Source: Solanum dulcamara (taxonomy: Eukaryota > Streptophyta > Magnoliopsida > Solanales > Solanaceae). From it: a stretch of DNA of 64,000 nt. A program made the translations under genes and the position numbers. The DNA lies in the NCBI RefSeq assembly GCF_947179165.1, contig NC_077245.1, forward strand, positions 40,851,286 to 40,915,285. The letters are read 5' to 3'. This document shows positions 1-11,124 of this stretch, one piece after another (the first letter of the stretch is position 1; each line of letters starts with the position of its first letter). The notes under the pieces are model-generated. The model made no database searches, had not been told where the DNA came from, and worked only from the letters and a program-made list of their open reading frames with translations.

Positions 1-319
1 TTAATAATGAGATAACAAGGAGTTTCAATTCAAATTTGACACACAATAATTTTGTTTACCCGAATGATCTTTTTCATCATGCTAAGATGGATCAAGGTAA
101 TCTAACTTTTGAACATTTATTTATTTTCTCATTTGCTCTAGTAAAGTGACATGGAATTGGACATCGATTAATTAATTACCACTCTATTTTGTTTTAGTTT
201 TTTTTGTTTTATAAACTATACAAAAACCACTGGAAAGAAAAGGACATGTTCTATTGCCTTGTAAGAATTTGTGTCTTATATAGATTCTTTTATGGTTAGT
301 TTTATGTACAAATAAAAAT

Positions 320-511
320 CAACCTGCGGAGTTCTACGACTTTCTGCAAGTGAATACCGACTCTAACAGAAGTGAAGTGATACACCATACTAGAATAGAG
401 ATGATGATGAAGTTGAACAGGAAGTTGCTGATCTTCATCAGAGCAAAGCCGGCGTTGGAGACTCAGCATAAACTCCATTTATTTCCTAGTAGTGTAGTTC
501 AGAATATATAG
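320..511 (+). other. exon-like frame, possible relic of a gene 3' end
   Basis: Between 320 and 511 base composition is more balanced than in its surroundings, and one frame stays open for 63 codons before TAG at 509-511. An overlapping frame from 394 to the TAA at 469-471 encodes a short acidic tail beginning NRDDDEVEQEVADL. That frame is preceded directly by TAG, so it could only be a terminal exon with an acceptor close upstream. I do not recognise either peptide. The AT-rich sequence after 511, with TATA-like runs, could be a 3' untranslated region or an old LTR. This may equally be chance. Confidence 0.18.
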
Positions 512-1379
512 ACTTCTTTTTCTATTTTGTGAGCATTTAGTCCTCAATATATACAAGTTATATATACTCTAGAGTTTAGACTTGTAATTGCTATATAAGA
601 CTCGAGAATAGAGATACAAAGAGATAAATATCTATCCTATCACAACTACAAACTCTCATTTTTTTAAAATTTTTTTTGATATATAATTTCCCAGGTTCAC
701 TGGGGTGTTGCATTATTTCTTATTAACAGGAGGAGGATATGTCGGAAAAAGCAACACCGACTAATTTTCGTCCCTTGGACCGTCTTCAAGCAGAAAAATA
801 ATAACATAAATATTTAACGTGAAAATCCAATATGGAAAAATCACGGACCACCCAGAAAAATATTCGCTAAATGGAAATTCACCCATATAATAAATAATAT
901 TTCTCTCACACACCTCAATACCTATAAATATTATACCCAACAGACCTTCAAGAGATATCATCCTAAATTCCTCAATGGTAAAAAAAATACCATATCATGT
1001 ATTTTACTATTGTAAAATATCATATCAAGTATTTTATACATTTTGGTATTTAGTGTATTTTTGTGTAGATACAAACAATGGAGCTAAGCTCCTTAAATAG
1101 CTTACAAAAACTATATGCATCTGTTATCTCACTGATGTGCGATAGCCAACATTTTTTACTTTCTTGTTTTTTCCTTTTTTAAACCAACAAACTAAACCTT
1201 TGAAAAAGAAGAAAAAATTCAATTCATTGGCCTTTACAGTTGTCCAGCTACACATAACAGAGTCAATTCTCCACCTGACTCAAACCTCGACAAATCATGT
1301 GCAACTGCAACTTTCACATTGTCTACTACTGACACTCATAATTCTAAATTCAAGAATTATCATACCACTGCCATAAAGA

Positions 1380-1853
1380 GTACATCCACTTAGATTAAAA
1401 AACCAATCCAAGAATTTTTACTTGAAAGTGCTTCCTAATTTCAAGAATGTCAATTTCGGCTCATGTCGAAAAAAACCTTGCTAATAACTTATGGTGCAAC
1501 CCTTTTGTTGATTTTTTGAGAGTTCATTAACAATCAACATCATTTCCACCACACACCTTGGCATTACCAATCAACAAATGCCTATGTGCAAATTGTAGAC
1601 CGCTAAAATTATTCCATCCTTTATCATGACAACCTTGGAGAACATGTCATAAGGATTTATATCCCAGCGTACAGTCGGATTCTTTGCCAAACAACCCCTT
1701 ACAATCCTACCTTGTCTAAGTTTACTAGTTGTTGATCAAAATTCTCAGTCCACAAAGATTTCAAAATTCCACTAGTCAAATCCTCAATTTTATTTTTACC
1801 ATTTGACCAGACTTGAATCTTTAACCACCTCTTTTGATCCCTCATTACATTTA
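1380..1853 (-). pseudogene. possible decayed coding relic
   Basis: Read on the minus strand from about 1850, a frame of roughly 45 codons stays open and is rich in K, W, N and L (for example RWLKIQVWSNGKNKIEDL). A stop follows near 1710. Shorter coding-like stretches then continue in other frames down to about 1380. I do not recognise a family. Element A's LTR starts at 1854, so the relic may have been interrupted by that insertion. The call rests only on local frame openness and residue mix. Confidence 0.15.
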
Positions 1854-2066
1854 TATAATACCCCGGGTATGTGAAAGTTAGAGTATGATATAATTAATTA
1901 GCCTTGTTGGATTCATTGATGAGTCAAGGATGATTTTCATTAAGGGTATTATAGACTTTTCCCAATTTTTAGTAGAGAATGAACCTAGATATTTTTGGGG
2001 CTATGTTCCTAACCTATTTAATCCCTAAAGCTCTAAATTCTCCTCATTCATTCACAATTCACCCAT

Positions 2067-2074
2067 TATAAAAT
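2067..2074 (+). promoter_or_regulatory. TATA box candidate in LTR A
   Basis: TATAAAAT lies about 210 bases into LTR A and about 115 bases before the donor-like CAGGTATGT. That is a plausible position for the U3 promoter, with transcription starting near 2100. No other strong TATA box precedes the donor. Confidence 0.4.
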
Positions 2075-2182
2075 TCTATCCCACAAAAGGCTCTCAAGAC
2101 CTCTATTGAAGATCAAGCAAGTATTCTCTAAAATTCTCAATTAATCTTCAAGTTTTGTTCAAGCTACTTCAAAATTCTTATT

Positions 2183-2224
2183 CCAGGTATGTGAGTTTCA
2201 TCCATGGGTACCTTTCACCTATGG
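2183..2224 (+). promoter_or_regulatory. donor-like site plus hairpin in LTR A
   Basis: CAG|GTATGT (GT at 2187-2188) is followed 13 bases later by an inverted repeat, CCATGGGT at 2202-2209 with ACCTATGG at 2217-2224 (one mismatch). The same arrangement occurs in LTR B1 and in LTR C, where the stem is perfect. The donor match is close to the plant 5' splice consensus; the function is inferred. Confidence 0.4.
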
Positions 2225-3977
2225 ATTTCAAAGAATTTCTTAAATCATCTATGAATTCCAATTTCATCATTGAAACTTCTCAATTTCGATTTCAATTGTG
2301 TGAACTATGATGTATTTTGTGAATTCAAATTTTTTTTAGTATAAATTGATAAATAATTGCTTGGGATTGGTAGATTCTTCATATGTAATCACTTTATTGC
2401 TATTTAGGGCATATGATCTCATTATGGGGAATGAATAATCTTAAAAAATGCTGAAAAATCTAAAAATTAATCGCAGAAACACTGGGGCGGCCCGCCACCA
2501 TCGCGCTGCGAACACCCCTAGTAGTTTGGGCCTGACGCAGTGCACCTACAGTGCGCCATCACCTAATAAGAAATAAAATGCATTCAGTGAATGAGATATA
2601 TGTTTTGTGCATAAATTGCATTCACCAAGTGTGATTTATATGTAAAAAATATATGTTTTATTTTTTTATTACTGATCCTTACCTCTCATCAACTACTCTT
2701 TCAAGTGCATGAATTATATTTCATTTATGACTTAAAATTTCATAGAAGTATGAATTACTACTAGATTGCATGATGTTAACTTAGTTTGCAAAGACTAATG
2801 CATAACGTTTCTTTCAAGTATGAAAATTCAAGCAGGAGTTATAAAGAGTTTGATTACAAATGAGATATGAGATATGATGAGGTTGAGCTATGATGCTTCA
2901 AGAAGTTATTATAGTGTGATAAGTCCAATTCTCATACAATCATGGTGATAAATACAATTCTTACCAAAGTTTATGGATTCTTATGAATCACTAAAGTTAA
3001 TGAGCTACTCTAATGATTTATTTTCATGTTGATGTTAATGATAATGTATTAATATTTTAATGAATTCCTTTGGGATATTGACTAAGCACCGAGAGGACTT
3101 TTAGGTGGGTTTTGGTTCGGTAATGTAGTTAGTTACTCTAGAGAATCCTAGTAGCAACCTATATTCCCAAACTACATAGCCACCGTAGGTTTCCTTAATG
3201 TCCTAGGTAGTGGATCCGCATATAGCGCAATTGAATTAAGTTGAGTACCATGATGGAGTATACCCTGGTAAAGTAGACTTCGCCTTCTCGATGTGGGGAT
3301 CATCGAATTCCATGTTATAGCTTGTATGGTCTTAGATTTTGATTAAAGGACTTATCCCATACAAGTTATACAAAATGATATAAGATTTACAATTAAGTTT
3401 ATGATGCATTGACTACATGATTTTAATATGAATTCAAAGTCTTCAAGATCATATACATGCTTTTCATTACATTGGTCATGCATACTATGTACATACTGCC
3501 TATATGATTATTTCATTGCTCATGCTTTTATATCACATACTTAGTACATTCAAATGTACTAATATATATTTTGCCTACACTGTATCAAAATGTAAGGGTC
3601 GGAGATCACATCCATCCTCCACGTGGTTAGAGTTGAGTTGCTATAGTCCATTATTGGTGACTTCTCATTTTTCAAGGGCAAGGTTATGAGTTTCTTTCAT
3701 GTTAAAGACTATACTTCTCATTGAGCATGAGCTAGGGACTTGTTTTAACCCCCGTCTATATTATTTATGTAGAGGCTTGTTGGACATATTATGTATTGTC
3801 TTGTGTTGTCATTTTGACTTGACTATGATATTTTCGCAATTTCTTCTAGTTTATTTAAGTCGATTCTTATTGTGTCGTGTATGTGTTCATGTATGATACG
3901 TAAGATAGCTTGGTTAGAGTCGTTCAAGATTCTGATAGTCGTGTCATGCCTAGGACCTAGTTTGGATGGTGATAAAC

Positions 3978-3992
3978 TTAGTATCATAGCAC
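3978..3992 (+). promoter_or_regulatory. primer binding site of element A (degenerate)
   Basis: TTAGTATCATAGCAC matches the plant initiator tRNA-Met site TGGTATCAGAGC with a few substitutions. It sits three bases after the LTR end, as expected for a minus-strand primer site. Confidence 0.65.
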
Positions 3993-4193
3993 AAAATTTT
4001 TAAAGTGTCCTAGAGAGTCCAACATGCCGCGCCAAGTAGAGTCTTGTTCATTAGTGTGAAGTGCGCCATATCTATAAATAATAGGCTATGAGGCACTTTA
4101 GGAAAATATCACTTCTTTCATGATTTATGTCGTGCGATAGAGTGTACTCTAAGCCTCTTTCCTCTAATAATTGTTCTTTGTAATTTTTAGAAA
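3993..4193 (+). other. 5' leader of element A (conserved block)
   Basis: This 200-base leader lies between the primer site and the gag ATG. It contains GTAGAGTCTTGTTCAT, GTGAAGTGCGCCA and a TATA-like CTATAAATA followed by GGCTATGAGGCA. The same ordered blocks recur in elements B, C and D and in the LARD-like copies. It ends in an acceptor-like TAATTTTTAG (AG at 4189-4190) three bases before ATG. Confidence 0.65.
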
Positions 4194-5289
4194 ATGCCTC
4201 CACGAAGATACCCCACCTGAAGGAATGTGGTTGAGAAGGAGAAACAAGATCCAAATAACCCTTTGAACGACCATGTTACTAATGCTGAGTTTCGAGCAGC
4301 GTTCCAAGTGGTTGCTCAAGCCATGAAGGTGAAAATAAACCAAGAGGTTGTAGCTCCCGTGAACCCAAATGTGGGTACGATGACAACTAAGGTTCATGAC
4401 TTTATGAGTATGAATCCTCTAGAGTTTTGGGATTCCAAGGTGGATGAGGATCCACAAGAATTTATTGAAAGCATTCATAAGATTGTAGAGATAATGGGGA
4501 TAAGCCCGATTAAGAGGGTGGAGTTGGCTACTTATCAATTGAAAGGTGTTGCTAGAATTTAGTTTGACTAATGGAAAAGTAAGAGACCTATAGAGGTGGG
4601 CCCTATGAATTGCGGAGAGTTCAAAGAAGTGTTTCTTGATCACTTCTTCCCATTTGAGGTAAGGGAGGCCAAGATACAAGATTTCATTAACCTCACACAA
4701 TGGAATTTGAGTGTGAGGGAGTATTCCCTCAAGGTCACCCAATTATCAAAGTATGCTCTGTTTATGGTTGTTGACCCAAGAGCTCATATGAGCAAGTTTA
4801 TTTTGGGTATCTTCAATTTGGTGTCTAAGGAGTTTAGGTTATCCATGTTGATTAGGGAAATGGATATCTATAGGCTCACGAACCATGCAGAGAAAATAGA
4901 GGATGAGAAGCTAAGAGAAAAATATAAAGAATCCAAAAGGGCAAGGACCGATGGTGGTGATTCTTTTCATGCTAGGTTCGAAAATGGTGGGCGTCCCCAA
5001 TTGCGCCAAATGTACTCTAGTTAAGGATCTTTGAATTCTCCTACTCAAAGGTTTCACAAAGATAGGCTGCCCAACCCTAAACCTCAAGGAGAAGTCCCGA
5101 ATGGCCAAGTTATCCCTGCATATAGGAAGTGTGGAAAGAATCACAAGAGAGAGTGTATAGCGTGATTGAATGTGTTCTATAGGTGTGGCAAGCCGGGTAA
5201 TCATGCTAAGAAGGTGTAGGTATAAAGATGGTCGTCCTCAAGGCAAAGTTTCTCATGGAGAGAAAATAAAACAAGGTGCCCAATCCCAA
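4194..5289 (+). pseudogene. gag: element A gag, first part (capsid and zinc knuckle)
   Basis: Gag forms the virus-like particle and packages the element RNA. The frame opens with MPPRRYPT at 4194, the start shared with D and C. It meets an early TGA and resumes at 4227. The capsid region contains MNPLEFWDSKVDEDPQEFI and, after two more stops near 4560, EFKEVFLDHFFPFEVREAK and VREYSLKVTQLSKYA, all typical of plant chromovirus capsids. A basic stretch (KESKRARTDGG, near 4930) leads to the nucleocapsid, where FYRCGKPGNHAKK is a zinc knuckle that has lost its last cysteine. The frame is cut at 5289 by element B and continues at 14931. At least five in-frame stops make it a pseudogene. Confidence 0.85.
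5285..5289 (+). repeat. target site duplication of element B, left copy
   Basis: CCCAA precedes LTR B1, and CCTAA at 14926-14930 follows LTR B2. The single C/T difference is explained by later mutation. Removing B and one copy restores alignment of A with the homologous gag-protease joint of C near 20090. Confidence 0.8.
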
Positions 5290-5921
5290 TGTAACAACCC
5301 AAATATTTCAACACCAAGACCCGACCATTCTTCATATGTGTATAGAATCGAAATCGATTAATTCTTATTGTATATATGAGTTAGAATCAATTCCTAAATA
5401 TTTTAAGTGTATTAGATGTGTTTTAGGGTCATAAGGGATCTCTAACACCAAGCCAACTCCAAAGAATTTCTATCGGCTAAGTTTTAGTATGTGTCCAAAA
5501 TAGGGTCAACTTCAAAATGCCCATATTACCTATTAGATAAGGAATTAGATGTTCCATAACCTATCAAATTAAAGGTCTTTGATTCCTCTTTCCAATGCCA
5601 GTAAGTTTGCCTCATTCTTAGTTTGGAGTAAAATGTTATGACCATTTTACTATAGACTATCACTACAGCAATTTCAAGCCTGACGCTAGAGTGGTGCCCG
5701 ACAGCACTATAAAGTCCAAAATCAGTTGCAGTAGTTTTGGCTCTGGCGCGATGCGCTACTATAGAGCCTACAGGGTTTTGAGCCCATTTTCCATATTTTT
5801 TTGATGAAGGGCATCTTGGACAATTACCTAATAACATATACATGAACTTGGACGCATTTTGGGTTATTTGTGCTGTCTTTTGCCTCTACAAAACCCTAAA
5901 CTTCATCCTCTTTTTACCCAA

Positions 5922-5926
5922 ATCAC
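5922..5926 (+). repeat. target site duplication of solo LTR G, left copy
   Basis: ATCAC at 5922-5926 is repeated exactly at 8078-8082 on the other side of G. LTR B2 has a single equivalent site near 13151-13156, so G inserted into B after B's LTRs were formed. Confidence 0.9.
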
Positions 5927-6707
5927 TGTCACGACCTAAAAACTGAGGTCACGATGACACACATCTCAAAACCCAATCTGATGTGTAACCCTAAAAATAA
6001 AACTCATACAAGACTCCCAAAGGGGAAAGTGATGCCACGATTTAAATAAAAAGAAAAAAAAATGAAGAAATTATCCCAAAACCTGGTGTCATAAGTATAA
6101 AGAGCATCTAATACAAGGTTCGACTCTGAAGATACAACATAAGTCTCTGAATGATACAAAAGACTGAAAAATAAAGATAGACTAGTGACGATCCGAATTC
6201 TGGAACCTCACCACTAATCTGAGAATACACAATCCGCTAGAATATTAACTGCCACGTGGGGTACCCCGACTAATATCTGCATCAAAAAGGGACACAGAAG
6301 TAGGGGTGAGTACAATTCACATGTACTCAGTAGGTTTTAGCTGACTGAGTATAAGGAATTAATCAAACCTATGAAATAAACTAAGGAACGCTTCCACCTG
6401 CATACAGAAAAGTCTCACTTCGGCATCGGTGCCGCCAGTTTATATATATATTGGCGCGAGTAAAGTAAACCCATAATAACAGCTCATAATCACAATTAAT
6501 CAGATAATTCAAGCAGCACAGATATCAATGCAATGCAATGTAATATGATGATGCAATGATGTGGTGGTACGGTGGAATCAAGACTATCGCACAGCCTGTC
6601 GTATACACCTGCCGAGCTGTGCTACCAAGCAGGACCCATGGGGGTCTCACAGACCATATACCTCAATCACAATATCTCATTATCCTTGCCACCTCCTCAT
6701 GGTCAAG

Positions 6708-6908
6708 GGATCACAATGCATCCACTACCCTGCCGGAAAACTGCCTCGGTCAGGGACTCAAGATACAAAGGTTAGGATCACAATGCATCCACTACCCTGC
6801 CAGAAAACTGCCTCGGTCAGGGACTCAAGATACAAAGGTTGGGATCACAATGCATCCACTACCCTGCCGGAAAACTGCCTCGGTCAGGGACTCAAGATAC
6901 AAAGGTTT
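6708..6908 (+). repeat. 67-bp tandem repeat, three copies
   Basis: Three head-to-tail copies begin with GGATCACAATGCATCCACTA at 6708, 6775 and 6842. Each continues through GCCTCGGTCAGGGACTCAAG to AAAGGT. They differ at only a few positions. Because 67 is not a multiple of three, the array creates similar open frames in all three phases. It lies inside solo LTR G. Confidence 0.95.
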
Positions 6909-7989
6909 AAAGGTGTTTCATTTTCTTTCTCAAAAAGAATTTCCATATTTCTCAACTTCCCAAGTTTCATGATATGATGAATGAGGATGAATGCATCAAA
7001 ACACATATGCATGGAAGTAATAATCAACTCACATGTGGTATAAGGTTCAAAGTTCTCAAAACTTAACCTACACATGATATTCACCCTCAATAAATAGTAA
7101 TGGGAAGAACACACTTTCATTTAAATATTCACCCCTTTCTCAACAATATTTCAATACTCAAGTATGCTCAAAACCCCCAACTCAATCTCTCAGGCGGCAT
7201 CACAAGTCAAATAATATACTCAAGCCTCTCTCTTAGGCAAATCATAATTCACATGCTCTCAAAGCAAATAAGATAACAAATAAGGCCCCCACCCGGGCTA
7301 TGTAATACAAATAAACTCCATCACGGCAACATATTAATAAATAAGCCTCCACACGGGCATCACAATATATATAACATTCTCAACTCATACTACAACCCCA
7401 TCCCAAAGTCTATAACATATGAATGACTAATTACCCCATCTCAATCTCAAAGAAAGATAGCCAAACCTACCTCAATTGCCGAAACCGCACTCGAATACCT
7501 CCACCGGACAAGTAACTCTCGAATTCAGCGCTCGGAATGACAACCCACTATCAACAATGAAACATACACATCACAAGGAGTCCAATGACACCCATATTGA
7601 TAGGTTTCGGAACCGGGGGTAAAATGGTCCAAAAATTAACTATTTTCGAAAAGGGTCAAATCTGTAAATTTATTGAACAATCCCATTCTATTGGTAATAA
7701 GGAACTCATGGTTGAAAAACCCATAAAAATAGAGCTCAAAACGAGTTGGAAATCACAATTTTAAATTCGGATTAGGGAAGAAACAAAGATTTTTGGGGTT
7801 TTAAACTAAAATTTAAGAGTTAAAATCATCAAAAACTTAATGAAAAAGGAAGGTTTTAGGTCAAAAATCACTTACCCAACACTTTGCCTCGAAAATCTCT
7901 TCTCAAATCACCTCAAGGAGTTCAAGAACTCAAACAAATGTTGAAAAATATTGAAATGAGAAGAAAGGGGCATTTTCTGCCCAAAAAGT

Positions 7990-8036
7990 TACTGTTCACA
8001 CGTGTTACTGTTCACGCGTGTTACTGTTCACGCGTG
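7990..8036 (+). repeat. 15-bp tandem repeat with CACGTG/CGCGTG cores
   Basis: TTACTGTTCACACGTG is followed by two copies of TTACTGTTCACGCGTG near the U3 end of LTR G. The ACACGTG core is G-box-like, so this may be a promoter element of G; that role is inferred. Confidence 0.5.
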
Positions 8037-8161
8037 TTTTGTACAAATTTACGAAAATCACCCTCAAGGTCATTACAATCACCTCCTGCAAAAACAAAAT
8101 CTCTCAAACTCAAAGGATTCAAGCTTCCCACTGAATGCCTAACATCAAGACTTCTCCAATT

Positions 8162-8200
8162 CAGGTATGTGGATTTTCATATATGGGTTCTTCCACCCAT
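8162..8200 (+). promoter_or_regulatory. donor-like site plus hairpin in LTR B1
   Basis: CAG|GTATGT (GT at 8165-8166) is followed by ATGGGT (8183-8188) and ACCCAT (8195-8200), a 6-bp stem with a 6-base loop. LTR B2 keeps the hairpin (13260-13277) but has lost the donor. Confidence 0.4.
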
Positions 8201-9728
8201 GGAGCCCAAATTTTTTCTCAACTTAGTATTTTAATTTTTAATGATGAAATCCTATGGGCTTTTACATGATGGTTCCAAATGCATAAATTATGATATATTT
8301 GAACTTTATTTGACTATGTTGACTTGTGTTCATTCTTATTTACATGAAATGGATAATTGTTTCAAGGTACTTATATGAAGGTTTGAAAGGTAGTTTTAAA
8401 GTGCATATGGTGGATTTTTAAAGATGTTTGATTTGATGCATTTATATCACTCTCATGCAAACAAGTATTCTTTAAATATATTTAAAAGTCTTTATAAAAT
8501 GATTGATTCATGAAAGGGCTTCTTAGCCCAAGTAAGATTTCAATGTGAAAGGACAATTCTAACATTGAATCAAATAAAATGTTTAAGGTTATAATATGAT
8601 ATGCATGACATCCCTATAGGCCATCAATGCTTTTGAATATTTTTTCAAAAAGGAAGGTCTGTTTAACATGGTACCCAGAATACCATCACTGATTGTTGAC
8701 CTAATTTTCTTATAAATCAAGGTTCATTAGTAAAACTGGTAAATAGGGCATGGAATCCATGATGATATTATGAACCAAAGGTTTTAATGAGCAATTCCAC
8801 CGATTGATGTTTTAATGTTAAAGTTTCTATATTGATATTCAAATATTATTCTGCGGGATTTGACCCAGCACCGAATGTAGCATGTAGATGGGGACTCGAC
8901 CTAAGGGGTTCTTAAGTAAAGTCTCATATTGCTTTAATTATGTGCCACCATAGAGTCCTTGTTGTCTAGGCCTTTGTAGCCATAAAATATTAAAGTTAAA
9001 ATTAAATAATGTTAAAGTTGATTGAAGTTCTACTTGGCATGTAATCTATCCATGCCAACGTAGGGGGATATGTTGGATTCCATATAATAGCTCACATGGT
9101 CTTAAATGTCGATTATGGTTAGTTTCCCACAAAATAAATGTTTTAAGGTTTCATATGATGATGTATAATGCATGTATTCACTTATTCATATTGCTTACTC
9201 ATGTCTCTCTCTTATGTTCTTTATTTCATAGTATACTCACATACTTAGTAAATTCAAAGTACTAATGCATACTCTTGCCTACATGATATCAGCAGGTAGG
9301 GACTAATGATCCTCCTTGATCTCCTCCACATGGCTAGCTCAGATTATCTTGAAGATTGCTTGTGGTGAGTTTCCATATTTTGGAAACAACATCCCTTTTA
9401 TTCTAACTTATGTTATGTAGAACATTAAGACTTCTATTAGACATTTCTTGGCACTTATTTTGAGGGTGAGCTAGGGACATGTCTTAGCCCCCGCCAAGTT
9501 TATTAGTAGAGGTATGTCTGAACACAAATGGAAAATGTTTTGAAGTTGTTAAGGACTCTTATTCTATGATATTTCCCTTAGTCCCATTTTCCCTTTTTAT
9601 TTCTGCTTGTTATTATATGTCATTACCTATGAAAAACTAAATAAATTCTAAGAGGCTTAAGTGAGGTACCCTCGGGTATCTCATTCATCGTGTCACATCT
9701 AGGCCTTAGGCTTGGGTCATGACAAACT

Positions 9729-9741
9729 TTGTATCAGAGAA
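9729..9741 (+). promoter_or_regulatory. primer binding site of element B
   Basis: TTGTATCAGAGAA, shortly after the LTR end TGACA, matches the initiator tRNA-Met site with minor changes. Confidence 0.65.
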
Positions 9742-9941
9742 TGAGGTTTTGAAATGGTCCTCAGATTACAACATACCACGTAGAGTAGAGTCTTATTCAT
9801 CGGTATGAAGTGCGCCACATTTATAAATAGGAGGCTATGAGGCATTGAGGAAAAAATATCAATTCTTTCATGATTCCATTGTATGGTAGAGTTGAACCCT
9901 ATTAGGATTCCTTCTAACTCGTGCCTTATGTATTTTAGAAT
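9742..9941 (+). other. 5' leader of element B (conserved block)
   Basis: It contains GTAGAGTCTTATTCATCGGT, TGAAGTGCGCCACA and TTATAAATAGGAGGCTATGA in the same order as the other families. It ends in TATTTTAG (AG at 9937-9938), acceptor-like, just before the ATG at 9942. Confidence 0.65.
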
Positions 9942-11124
9942 ATGTCTCATCAAGAAGAAATCTACCAGAAGATTGGTCAAGATGGTAGATGTTTCATTCC
10001 TGATGACCCATCCTCAAATGTCAATATCTCTAATGCGGAGATTCTTTATGCCCTTATGTGGTTGGGTCGAGTTGTGACCGCTCAATTGAATCAACACAAA
10101 GTAACTCTGGTTCACACGAATGTTAAGAAAAGGAAATGGGTGAATAAAAGGAGTAATATATGACTTTAACCATCAGAAGATGTCAAAGGCGGAGACGTCT
10201 GGCCCTTGTTTTATGAAGGGTGATGGCAAGGAAAAGTCCTTCCTCTTATGTGGTAGGAGTAGTAAAAACCATCTAGGGGAGTGTTTATATGGTACAAAGA
10301 GTTGTTATAGTTGTGGAAAAAGTGGACATAAGGAGAAAGACTATCTAGTGGCATCTAGAAAAGAGAGGTAGTTCAAGAATGCTCGAGGTAAAGGTAAAAC
10401 TTCTTAATCCAAGCCCGATGGTAGTTTTAGTGCATCTACTATTTCCAAGTGCTTCAAGTATGGGAAAGACCATAGGTGAGAGTGCTTAATGGGGTTGGAT
10501 GCTTGCTATAGGAGTGGAAAGCCGGGTCATTATGCAGGGGAGTGTAGGATTGGTACTAGACCTCAGGCTCTGGCCCAGACTACAAGTCATCCAAATCAAA
10601 GTGCTACTACATCAGATGGCGGTCAGTGCCAAGAAAAGATTGTATTCCTTTCAGATTCATCAAAAGTTAGAGGATTATCCCGATGTTGGGAATTGTAAGT
10701 TAAAGGTTTTTGATTTTTAAGTGCATGCATTGTTATATCTGATAGAAATTTGTGGTTTGTTGCTTTATTTATTGCTAATGGGTTTGATGTATATCCCAAA
10801 ATATTATTGGAACCCTATTTGGTGTCTCCCCCATTGGTGAGTCATTTACTGTAAAAAAATCTATAAGGATTATCCCATTTTATCTTGCTCAAAATTGTTC
10901 CTTCTGATCTCATTGAGCTTGAAATGGTAGATTTTGATGTTATTCTTGAATGGAAGGATCATGATTCAGTAGTAAAGGGTAAGTTCATTTCCTTTCTTAA
11001 GGCCCAAAAATTGATTTCAAAGGGTTGCATTTATCATATTATGAGGGTTAGGAATATCAACTCCGAAAGTCTTTCTCTTGAGTCGACTCCCATGGCTAAT
11101 GAGTTTTATGACATAAGTGTGTAA
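9942..11124 (+). pseudogene. element B gag-protease relic
   Basis: The frame starts MSHQEEIYQKIGQDG, a different N-terminus from A, C and D, and stops after 73 codons; the capsid core is absent. Further on are two nucleocapsid pieces. CYSCGKSGHKEKD (about 10309-10350) retains C-x2-C-x4-H but lacks the last cysteine. CYRSGKPGHYAGEC (about 10502-10545) has the spacing but a serine in place of the second cysteine. A protease-to-RT linker follows at 10885-11124 (VPSDLIELEMVDFDVIL, then LISKGCIYHIMRVRN). The segment between DVIL and EWK that other copies have is deleted. It cannot make a working capsid or protease. Confidence 0.7.

Larger units (their letters stand above)
1..1853. other. AT-rich flank without recognised gene
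   Basis: This stretch precedes the first LTR and shows none of the retrotransposon signals found further on. It is strongly AT-rich, with homopolymer T and A runs near 660-680 and 1165-1220. Short open frames at 761-961 (minus) and 1164-1376 (plus) are low in complexity and I do not regard them as genes. Two weaker coding-like relics are listed separately. It is probably the local host sequence into which element A inserted. Confidence 0.4.
1854..3974 (+). mobile_element. 5' LTR of element A
   Basis: The LTR starts at the TATAATACCCC string, equivalent to TGTAACACCCC in B and TATAAAACCCC in C, and ends in GGTGATA three bases before a degenerate tRNA-Met primer site. Both terminal dinucleotides look mutated from TG/CA. 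Length is about 2.1 kb, like the B and C LTRs. It holds a TATA box, a splice-donor-like site with a hairpin, and a GC-rich patch at 2476-2560. The start is inferred by comparison because no second LTR of A survives. Confidence 0.72.
5927..8077 (-). mobile_element. solo LTR G (2.15 kb) inside LTR B1
   Basis: On the minus strand the sequence starts TGTAATGACCTTGAGG and ends TTTAGGTCGTGACA, with TG/CA ends and a perfect 5-bp duplication ATCAC. No primer site, coding region or second LTR is attached, so it is a solo LTR left by recombination between the two ends of a full element. The start resembles that of the E LTR (TAATGACC followed by a GGTGATTTT-like run), suggesting a related lineage. It contains a 67-bp triple repeat and a short 15-bp repeat. 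Confidence 0.88.
5290..9724 (+). mobile_element. 5' LTR of element B, interrupted by solo LTR G
   Basis: It starts TGTAACAACCC and ends GGGTCATGACA, and matches LTR B2 along its whole length outside 5927-8082. A GC-rich patch of short CGC/GCG words lies at 5675-5765, at the same offset as in B2. The conserved donor-hairpin block is at 8162-8200. Confidence 0.88.

Noticed and set aside
1164..1376. Plus-strand open frame of 70 codons
   Set aside because: It is low in complexity with a poly-lysine stretch from an A-run and no domain; probably chance in AT-rich DNA.
4969..5204. Minus-strand frames opposite A gag
   Set aside because: They are antisense shadows of the recognised gag frame.
6700..6910. 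CRISPR-like repeat array
   Set aside because: The three 67-bp units are directly adjacent with no spacers, and the DNA is plant nuclear.
6556..6977. Two overlapping plus-strand open frames of 138 codons
   Set aside because: They are created by the 67-bp tandem repeat read in different phases inside solo LTR G; the repeated peptide is the same in each frame set.
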